This document shows positions 55,427-64,000 of a DNA stretch of 64,000 bases, piece after piece. Below the pieces are notes generated by a model that was not told where the DNA came from, did no database searches, and was given only the letters and a program-made list of their open reading frames with translations. Each line of letters begins with the position of its first letter. Within the stretch, counting starts at the first letter, position 1. A program made the translations under genes and the position numbers. The stretch lies in NCBI GenBank assembly GCA_017506865.1, contig JAFCMP010000246.1, positions 310,001 through 374,000 of the forward strand, read 5' to 3'. The DNA is from Tribonema minus (taxonomy: Eukaryota > Sar > Xanthophyceae > Tribonematales > Tribonemataceae).

Positions 55427-58400
55427 ATGCTGCACTCCTGGCTGCGGCACCGCTACGTGCCGACGGTGGCCACGCTGGTCACCGAGGATGCCGACAGCTC
55501 TTGCCTGGAGAACAGCCTCACCCTGGAGCAGCTGCTGGGTGCCTTTGCGAGGGCTCCGGACAACACGGTGCCGTTCCGCAGCGCCCAGCGCAACTATACC
55601 TTGCCCACCTATGGCTTGCGCTTCGTTCGGGGCCGCACCATGGGGCAAGTGCCCACGGACATGGCTGTCTTCGACGATCAGTTGGCGACTGCTGCAGCAT
55701 GGCACCCCAGCGACGGGGACGCTCTGGCACAGCTGCCTTTGCTGACGGATCCGAAGCAGGTCTCGGAGGCGCTCGCTGGAGCCAGCTTGGAGTCGCAGGC
55801 CTGGTACAGGCGCTACCGGGAGGAGCTGGAAGAGGGGCTGAGCGGCAGGGAGCACACATTGCTGGAGTGCCCTGCAGTGCTCATGATGGTAGTGTCGAGC
55901 ACAGAGGCCTCAGGCGATGTGATGGCGTGCTTTGAGGAGCTGATGAGCAGTCGCCATCTGCCACCGCCGTACCAGCGAGCGCAGTACGACCCTGCCGGTG
56001 CGCTGCCGCTGTACGTGCTGCTGCATGATGTGTGCAAGGTGAGTGAGCAGCGCACAAGCACGCTTTGCAGTCTGCTACCTACGTTCACACTGGTCCCACT
56101 GCAGAGACGCTGCACTGGATCGTTTGAGCACTTGACGTGCGCGCAGAGCACAGCAGCAGAGCAGCTGAATGCATCTGCAACTTGACCTGTGGCCTTAGTC
56201 ACAGTAGCAGCAGGCAGTTCTGATAGCCATTGCAACAACGTCGTCAGTGACAGGCTGAGTCATCACAGACTCTACAGTGTTCACACCAGCATTCATTGCG
56301 CACCAGGTTCACCCCGCAAGAGAACCTCAGGACAGGCAGACAAGCCGCAACCTCCATCAGTGGAAACCTGTTCCTGCTGCGCAGATGGCAACATGCATGA
56401 TCAGTGTTTGCGTGGGATCGTTCCAGACACATCGTTGCTGCAGCTCCCGTGCAGTGCTTGTCCAGCTGTCGAGCTGTGTGCCAGTTTTGCTGCGCGGGCA
56501 AACTTCAACTCCAACTGGCACATGTGACGTGCCATAACCTGTGCGACCGCTTGCCCGCACGCCTCGGCCCATGCGCGCGCCCACCGGTCCAGCGTGACAG
56601 CGCACACCAGCCTCATACGTACATACCGCCATATACCTCAAAAGACGTATATTCATTTAAGGTGCTGAGCGCTGGGCTGCTGCGCACGCACACACACCAG
56701 GCGGCGGCGGCCAAGGTGGACCACAACGTGCTGCTGCAGCGCATGCGCAGCGCGTTCCCGCCGGGCCAGTGCCGGCTGCTGGTGGTCAACGACCTGCCCG
56801 CGGAGAGTGCCAACACGGCGCAGCCGGACCTCTGGGCGGAGGTGTGCTCGCGCGGCGCTGGCGGGCCCGCGCCGCAGGGCGTGAAGGGCAGGTAACGTGA
56901 CGCTCAGCACGTGGGCATGTAGGTATGCCTGTGGCAATGAGGTGCGCTCGCGTGAGTTTGGATCAGAATTGCGGCTCAACGTTGCTCGTAGCCTACAGGC
57001 CTCTTTGCTGAAATGTATGATCCTGAGCGGATCGCTCCCCGATGCCAATGACGTTCTTCTTGTTGTCCATCTGTAGCAGTCGCTGCGCGCCCCATACTGA
57101 TGCCGCGGGCGAAAGCGGCAGCGCCTGCCTTGCCGCTAGCAGAGGCTCAAGGTGCAAATTTCTCCAATACGCGGCGTCTGCAATGCTCATTCGTCAGCTG
57201 CCCTCCCCCCCCCCCGCCCCCCCAACAATGCTGCATCAGGCGCCTGAGCCCGGACAGCCTGAGTGAGCTGCACAAGTTTGTGCAGGCGGTGGCGATACAG
57301 GACGTGCTGCCGCACATGGAGCGGCGCATGGCAACGCTCAACACCACTGTCACCAGGTTAGTGATGCTCGACGCTTCTGTACACGGCTTGACATAGGACG
57401 TCTGTGTTCAGTGGGGATTTGAGGACCCTGCGAAGGGTTGGCATGGCGTGCCATATGACCGCGTCTGTGTTCGGTGGATTTGATGAACGTTTGATGTGTT
57501 GAAGTGCGTGGTGATACCGCCACAAAGGAGGCCACCTACACAGACGCCGCCGCGTCCACTTCAATGGGGATTGGCGTCAGCGCCAGGCATCAGGCAACTG
57601 CACTGCTAATGCACATTGCAATGTGCGCGCTGTGTCATGAGCTGGCTGCGGCACAGCAGGGATGCCGTGCTGTGGTGCCACCATCATCAACGCTCAACTG
57701 GTGTCACCGCCATCAACGCTCAGCTGGCATTACGGCATCAACGCTCAGCTGGTGTTTCAGCCATCAGCGCTCAACTGACGTTACAGCCAACACCGCCCAC
57801 CTGGTATTGCTGCCATCAGTGAATGCTCTGCTAGTCTAACCGCCATCATGCATCTGCGCTCACGCGGCATCACCACCAACTTCAACGCTGAACTGGCGTT
57901 ACAGCCAACTTCGCCCAGCTGCAGCCGCTACCAGTCATCGCTCAGCACTCTCTGTCTCTCGTACGCGTTGCAGCCTGCGGAAAGGCGTCAAAAACGTGCT
58001 GAAGAGCTGGTGGCGCAAGCCGGGCGGGGACACGGGGGGGCAGGGCCCCAATTCGGCGGGCATGCAGTCCCCTGAGGGGGGGGCAGGGGGTGTGTGGCGG
58101 GGCGCGGGCGCGACAGTGCAGTACCCGCACGATCGTATCCAGAGCCAGATTCGGCTGCTGGCGGACACCGCCTTCATCATGCAGGACTATGAGACGGCGT
58201 ACGGCATGTACCGCATGGCCCGCGACGACTTCAAGGTGGACGCTCCGTGCTGCATGTAGTTGAAGTGCGTGGCCTTGTGTACGCGCGCGCGTAGCGTCTG
58301 CTCTGTCGCTGCCGCTGCGGCTGCGGCGCCTGACACGCGTCTTTCAGGCTTACAGCCTTGCGGGCTGCGCATATCTTTCATGAATGCCTAAATGGTTGCC

Positions 58401-61400
58401 GACGGCTGCTCAGTTGCCGTTTGCGAGAGTCGACTCTGCTGTGTCAGTGGGGGAGTGACAACAGCCTTGCCTAATCTGTTCACAGCTCAGCTGCTGACAT
58501 TCGCAGAATGCCCTGCCATGTTGCCTCTGCGGACCATGACCGCATTCACAGGGTGCGCCCCCACCCTGCACAAGCACGCACGGCGCGCCCGAAAAAGAAC
58601 GCTTTTGTCCGCACGTGTCACTCGTAGCACGACGTATCGCCGCTGCGCACAGCCGCAGACGTTGCGCCCGCCACCCCAGCAGCACCCCATGCTGCCGCAC
58701 CGTGCCACCACCTGCCAGCGCTTGCAGCAGCGCCACTCCTCAACTCACGCACCCCCCTGTCCTTGCCTGGAGCACTGATCCCGCCGCTGCTGCCGCCGCT
58801 GCCGCCGCCGCTGCGCCGCGCAGGCGGACCGCGCGCTGCTGCACTACGCGGCCGCGTGCGAGGGCGCCGCGCTCGCCGCGGCGCTGCTCGACACGGCGGA
58901 GGGCGCGCGGCGCCGCGACCCTGATGCGCTGTTCGCTGCTGCTGCCGACGCGTACGAGCGCAAGGCGTGCGAGGCGCCGTCGGCGTTCCCCCTGGGGGGG
59001 TCGGGGGGGTCGACGCCGGGGCCCTCCGCCCCCGCCACCCCCTCTGCAGGTATGGCTATGGAGATGGCGTCGCAGGGGTGGGGGGGGTGACGGTGGCAGT
59101 GCTCAGTGTGTTATGGTGCGCGGCTGCGCCAGGGTCGCGCGAGGGCATGCATTGGCTTGGTTTCAGCAGAGCGCTGCGCCGTGCGTGCGTATGAGCATGC
59201 AGGCAGCATGACACGTGCAACGTCATGCAGTCAGGCCGGCGCTTTAGCTTGTGACCATATACGACACCTGTATATACATGACCGCCCACCTAAAATGCCA
59301 TACCGCTGCGCTGCCATTGCGCCCTGCCCACCGCGACAACAGCAGCGGCGGCGGCCGGCGCCGCCGCCGCCGGCAGCGGCGCGCTGTCGTGGGACCCCCT
59401 CGCAGCGCGTCTCGCCACGCGCGTCGCGCTGCTGCAGCTCGACATCCAGCAGCTGGCGACGGCGGCGGCGCTGGCAGCGGGAACGCCGCCGCCGCCGGCT
59501 GCAGGGGACGAGGCAGCGGCGGAGGCAGCGGCACGCGCGGGGGCGCGAGAGAACGCGCTGGCGGCGGCGGTGCTGCTGGAGGCGGCGGCGTGGCAGTACC
59601 TGCGGCGGCGCGCGGCGCGGCGCTTCGCGTTCCACTGCGTCATGGCGGCGAACGTCTACGCAGGTGGGGGGGGGGCAGCATGCTGGAATTGAGGTTGCGA
59701 TGGTGTTGGCATTTATGCACCGCGTGGGGGGGAGCATGCTGGAATTGAAGTCGCCATGATGGTAGGATGAATGCACCGCCGCAGGGCTGGCGTGCGCCGC
59801 TGCTGGAGGGCGAATTGCGTGCGCGCGCGCCGGTTGCGATGCGGCGTGGCAGCGGCAGCGCCTCTTGAACGTTACCCCTGAGCAGGCGAGGGGCTGGTGG
59901 CGGCACAAGGTGACATGGTGTTGGCGGCGCAGTTGACAACTGCCCACGCAGTACAACTGGATTCGCCGTTGCAGCGGCGGCGACAGATGCGACGCAGTCC
60001 TCCTGTCATACATCTGATTGCGCATTGCAATGATGACTGGCGAACGGACGACGCTTTGCGGCTCGGCAGCATACCTACATCATACGCATTGACCTGAGTG
60101 CTGCTGATGCCTGATGGCTGCTCCCGTTGACCATTGCTGCCCGCTGACAAACGCATCATCACCGCGCGCCGCCGCTCGCTGCCCCCCCCCCCCCCCCTGC
60201 GGCCGCCCACTGCTGCTTCACGACCGGCTGCCATTGAGCGGTGCTGCCTGATCACACCAACAACACCAGCACTGCGCGCCGCCGCTCGCTGCCACCCCCC
60301 TGTGCTCACGCCCTGCTGCCTGACAACTGACTCCATCAAGCCAGGACTTTTACCAAATAGTCACGATAATGACTGCTGCCCGTTGATCATCATCATCGTC
60401 ACCGCGCGCCGCTGCTCGCTGCCCCCCCCTGCGCTCGTCCGCAGCGGGGTCAACGGCGGCAAACCGGCGCGATCTGCTGCCGCACGCGGCGCGGTGCTAC
60501 GGCACGGCGCTCGGCCTGTACCAGGGGGTTGGGGGGGGATGGGGGGCCATGAAGGCGCACGTGCACTCCATGCTCGCGTATCACTTGAGGCAAGTTGTTG
60601 ACCCACCGTGGAAGCTGTTGGCGCATCGTGAACGGGGCTGTGTGTGTTCGTGTGTGGCGGCGCGCATGGGGTCGCCGCGCAGGCGCCAGGCGTGCGCACA
60701 CGTTGTACGCAGTGGTGCTTTTGAACTTCAGTTGAAGCTGGTGCCTCACACGCGCGGACACCTGCACGCGTGATTTCGGTTGCGTGGTCAGTAGTGGGGT
60801 ATGTGACGGCATGCATCGCTTACTGCACAACACTCGTACATTATGAGCATGAGTGCTGAGTGTCAATGTATATGAGCGTCGACCTTCACCGGCCCTCCTC
60901 TCGACCCGCACTGGCCAGGTATCGTGCGTCAAGCACTGTTGTGAGGTGCCGCGCGGCGCGAGTCTGACTGTGGCCTGGCGCACGCATACATAGATGTACA
61001 TACATATGCATACATAAAGACATAAATGCATACATACATGCGTTCACATGCAAACATGCATGCATGCATGCATGCATGTACACATGCCTACGTACACATT
61101 GCATACTTTCCGTTGCCCCTGGTAGTAAACGGGGCAGGCGCAGATCACGCGCATGTCGTGTGCCCGGCGTTACTATTGCACCCTCGTCTCGTGCGCCCAA
61201 TGGCATGCGCAACCACATCATTAGCCGCGAAGTGACAGAGGCGCCCGCCGCTCGCGCCGCAGGTCTCTCGGCCGCAACAGCGCCGCCATACAGCTGCTGG
61301 CGATGCTGCTGTCGGCGCCGCGGCCGGACGCGGTCGATGGCGCGAACGCGGACGACGGCGGCAGTAATTCAAAACAGCAGTATTTATCGTCAGCGCAGGT

Positions 61401-63799
61401 GAGCCGCCATACACAACCGCCACTGCCAGTTGTCGTGCCGCTTGCGCAGTGTGGCAGTCGGGTGGCCGGGGGGCTTGTTTCGGAGCCCGGCTTCATGGTG
61501 ACGCCGCACTGAAGTTGAAGTTGCTGCCGCAGTTGCGGCATGCAGCACTGCAGCTGTCTGGCTGGCTGCCAGCACCGTGCGCCTGCGCCCCACTTTTCGG
61601 TGTGCGCCCCCTCCCACCGCACCCCCACCCCCATTGCCGCCTCGCGCTGCAGCGGCAGCAGCGCGCAGGCGCCGCACTGTAGCGTCTTGATCATTCGCGT
61701 CGGCGCGTGAGTGCGCGCGAGCTTGAACTGGCTGCGTACATGCCTACCTATCCCACACATCAGCGCTCAACATCCTCACTGCGCTCGCCTTCGCGGCTCG
61801 CACCTGCCGCCCAATTGTTGCACTCAGCATGCGCGTCTCCCCCCCCCCCCCCCCCTCCCTTCCCCCTGTGTGTTTCTGACTTGCGCCGCAGCGGCAGCAA
61901 CACAGCGGTCTCCTGGAGGCACTGGGGCAGCTCTGTAGAGAGGACAGAGCCGCGGCGCGTGCGGCGGCGCGCGCGTGGGCGCGGCACGGCGGCCAGGGCC
62001 CCGTCGACGTTACGTTGACGGCGGAGGGGAATAGGGGGGTGCAGGTGCAGGACACAGGTGCGCTGCTTTCGGCGCTGCGCGTCATGATTCAGCCTTGGTG
62101 CAAAGCCACTCACGGCAAATGACGTTGTTTAATGCGTTACGGAGCGCTGGTTTTGCCTGCAGAGTTTCCCCCCTTTTTCGAAATGCTTTAACGGTACTTC
62201 TTTCGATTAGTGGTGCCGTGGTGAGGTGTGGGGCGGGGCGCACTACGTCTGCTGCTGGAACAGAATGCGCTCCGAGTATGGCGAACCAAGGTTCGTCAGC
62301 CACTCAGTCAAGCTGCGGCGACGGCGGGGAGCCTCGACAGACCTGCTGCTCGCAGGCGCGACCACCGCGCTGCACGCAGCGCAGCGGCGCCGGCACGACA
62401 GTCACTGCGCATGGCTCACTGTCAGCGGCGCACGCACGCCAACTCGCATGACACCAAGCAGCCCTTTACAACTGCCTCCCCCCCCCCCCCCCCCCCCCCC
62501 CCGGAATTCCTCTGAACCTGCTGTACCTAACCTACACGAGTCCACCAACGTCTCCCTTCCCCCCCCACCCGGTGCACAGGCGTTGACCTCATCGGGCTGA
62601 TGGACGCGGAGAGCCGCCACGCGCACCCTCACGGCGTCGACGAACGCATCTGCTTCATCGAGCTGGCGCTGCCATTCGCGCCCCCCTCCCTCATTCAGAT
62701 GCTCCCGGAGGGGACCGCGGCGGGGGGCGAGGGGGATGCGCCCCCCCTGGATCCTGTCCCCGGAGGGGGGAGGGACTGGGTCGGAGCGCTGAAGTCCGCG
62801 CTGGCGGCGGAGCTCGCAGCGGAGGCGGCGTTTGCGCGAGGCGAGGGGGGTTGGCTCGATGTGAGCGTGCGGGGGAGGGAGGGGGAGGGGGGTGGGGGAG
62901 GAGGGGGGGGCGGGGGGGGGCGGGCGAAGGGCAGGCGCGCTGGCAAGGTGCCCAGGTGAGCAAGTGGTGGAGTATTGCATTTTTCATAGAGCTAGTGCTG
63001 ATGGCAGAGGCGGGGTATTTGCTGATAGGCTGCATCAATCTATGGCCATATGCTGGGGGTGGTGGACTGGCACCTCATGGCCAGAGGTGGGAGCAGGCAT
63101 ATGCGAAGGACATCGCTCATGGATGCGCATGGAAACCTCAGCTGATGATTTGGCCATCGCATCACGTGCCCTGGGCGCGCTGCGTGCGGCGCTCGGTGTA
63201 AGCTGACCCTCAAATTCGAAGCGGAGTGTCACAGGCAGCAGTTGCGATGACTTCAACCTCTCTCGCATTACTGATGTAAACACTCTGCGCCTGCAACGTC
63301 CTGCGCAGACCCGTCTGGCGAGCAACCGGCAAGGTGATACTGGTGCGTCACAGGATGTAGCAGTTGCGACGACTTCAACAACCCCTCTTGCAACTGTCGC
63401 GCCCTGCGCCTGTTTTTGTGCCTCCGCAGGCCCGTATGACACGCGACCGGCGAGGTGATACTGGTGTGTCACAGGACGTAGCAGTTGCTACGACTTCAAC
63501 AACCACTCTTGCACAACTGTTGTGAACACACTGCGCCTGTTTCGTCCCGTGCAGGCCCGTCTGGCGTGTGATCGGGAGGCGATACTGGTGCCTCGCACAC
63601 ACAGGACGTAGCAGGTGCAATGACTTCAACAACTACTGCTGCACAACTGTTACGCTCTGCGCCTGTTTTGTACCCCCGCAGGCCCGTCTGGCGAGCGACA
63701 GGCGAGGTGATACTCGTGCGCGTCGTGCTCTGCAACCCGCTCGCCGTGCCGCTGTCGCTGGAGGAGCTGCAGCTGCTGGTGGACTGTCGGTTGACGGAG
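55427..63799 (+). CDS. TRAPPC8: TRAPP complex subunit 8 (TRAPPC8/Trs85), first 11 exons; 3' part lies outside the window
   Basis: Exons: 55427..56038, 56701..56891, 57240..57356, 57974..58235, 58824..59049, about 59346..59663, 60445..60589, 61263..61398, 61892..62057, 62580..62955 and 63682..63799. Phases agree at every join, giving about 889 residues. Family matches in order: SWLRHRYVPTVATL and LTLEQLLGAFAR near the start; VLMMVVSSTEASG, PLYVLLHDVCK; CRLLVVNDLP; LHKFVQAVAIQDVLPHMERRM; GVKNVLKSWW; LLADTAFIMQDYETAYGMY; ALLHYAAACEGAAL; ARCYGTALGLYQGVGGGW; and VILVRVVLCNPLAVPLSLEELQLL. TRAPPC8 belongs to TRAPPIII, which tethers vesicles and acts in autophagy. The intron after 60589 uses a GC donor (GCAAGT). 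Several introns carry C-only tracts before the acceptor and tandem copies of exon edges. Confidence 0.9.
57685..57910 (+). repeat. Minisatellite in a TRAPPC8 intron
   Basis: Imperfect 25-30 bp units with CATCAACGCTCA and CTGGTGT/CTGGCAT, plus CAGCCA, repeat about four times at 57685..57800. A related stretch (TTCAACGCTGAACTGGCGTT) lies at about 57880..57910. Confidence 0.8.
59655..59785 (+). repeat. Tandem copy of donor-side intron in TRAPPC8
   Basis: GGGGGG.AGCATGCTGGAATT followed by GAAG/GAGG and a TG.TGGTA.GATG-like stretch with ATGCACCGC occurs twice, beginning right after the donor at 59664. Confidence 0.75.
60131..60445 (+). repeat. Three copies of a TRAPPC8 acceptor-side segment
   Basis: Units of about 105-125 bp contain GCTGCCCGYTGA, CATCATCACCGCGCGCC, GCTCGCTGCC, a C run and CTGC. 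They end at about 60240, 60325 and 60445. The last one is the real C tract and acceptor of exon 60445. Confidence 0.8.
60980..61085. repeat. CATA/ATGC microsatellite
   Basis: CATACATA, ATGTACATACATATGCATAC and then (CATG)n with ATGCATGCATGCATGCATGT, in a TRAPPC8 intron. Confidence 0.9.
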
Positions 63800-63800
63800 G
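63282..63800 (+). repeat. Four-unit tandem array of a TRAPPC8 acceptor and exon start
   Basis: Acceptor-plus-exon units start at 63308, 63430, 63555 and 63682, spacing 122-127 bp. Each unit has GCAG, then RCCCGTCTGGCG (CCCGTATGAC in the second) and GGTGATACTGGTG (GGCGATACTGGTG in the third). The first three also have ACGTAGCAGTTGC and GACTTCAACAAC-like intron sequence. Only the last unit continues into the open TRAPPC8 exon. Confidence 0.92.
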
Positions 63801-64000
63801 TGAGTGCTGGTCCATGCGCTGAGCGCTGCTGCCAGAGTTGAACTCCTGTGGATGACTGTTGAACTCTCGTGGAGGACGTGCGCCTGCTGGTGGACTGTAG
63901 GTTGGCAGTGGTGGGTGGTGGTGTCTGCATTGAAGTGCGACTTTAGTTAAGAAAGATGTATTGCGAACTGTTGGGTCAAATCTTGCAAACGTGTCACAAT
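63800..64000 (+). other. TRAPPC8 intron at the window edge, with a donor-side exon copy
   Basis: Around 63870..63905, GGACGTGCGCCTGCTGGTGG and ACTGTAGGTTGGC copy the end of exon 63682..63799 (CTGCTGGTGGACTGTCGGTT). Nothing else is seen before the window ends. Confidence 0.7.

Noticed and set aside
1-64000. tRNA, rRNA, viral or retrotransposon coding genes
   Set aside because: I saw no cloverleaf with A/B boxes, no rRNA core sequence, and no reverse transcriptase, integrase, transposase or capsid motif in any frame read. Short or degenerate ones could be missed without tools.

Overview
This is a stretch of nuclear DNA from a GC-rich, intron-dense unicellular eukaryote, most likely a microalga. 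Supporting evidence: every recognisable gene is a conserved eukaryotic one; introns are bounded by GT...AG (two by GC...AG), and acceptors are mostly GCAG; exons look clearly more GC-rich than introns; proteins carry long Ala, Gln, Gly and Pro runs; and blocks of the telomere-type repeat CCCTAA/TTAGGG occur inside introns. A haptophyte or a chlamydomonadalean green alga would fit. The sequence alone does not decide between them.

Layout, left to right: 3' end of SF3A3 (+); RPAIN-like RPA-interacting protein (-); an unidentified poly-Q/Ala protein (+); an IFRD-family protein (+); OLA1/YchF ATPase (-); a GT31-like Golgi glycosyltransferase (+); a proline-rich SH3 protein (-); a FANCD2-like protein (+); a helical protein that may be TCP11-like (+); dCMP deaminase (-); dyskerin/CBF5 (-); and the first 11 exons of TRAPPC8/Trs85 (+), which runs off the right edge. 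Four neighbouring pairs are head-to-head with only 210-305 bp between start codons (RPAIN/poly-Q, OLA1/GT31, SH3/FANCD2, dyskerin/TRAPPC8), so shared two-way promoters are likely. Convergent pairs are separated by 0.65-2.5 kb with no gene I can support. Exon coordinates were worked out by hand from splice signals, reading-phase continuity and remembered family sequences.

The genes are housekeeping functions rather than one pathway: splicing (SF3A3), RPA import (RPAIN), transcription-related control (IFRD), translation/ATPase (OLA1), pseudouridylation and ribosome/telomerase RNP (dyskerin), DNA crosslink repair (FANCD2), dUMP supply (dCMP deaminase) and vesicle tethering (TRAPPC8).

The most striking signal is not a gene. 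In most intron-rich genes here, short segments spanning an exon edge (part of the exon, the splice site and some adjoining intron) are copied once to three times, usually tandemly, inside the neighbouring intron. This leaves decoy exon fragments with intact or nearly intact splice sites. It recurs at about ten junctions in SF3A3, RPAIN, IFRD, OLA1, the TCP11-like gene and TRAPPC8. It looks like an active process of intron growth or intron birth by tandem duplication across splice sites.
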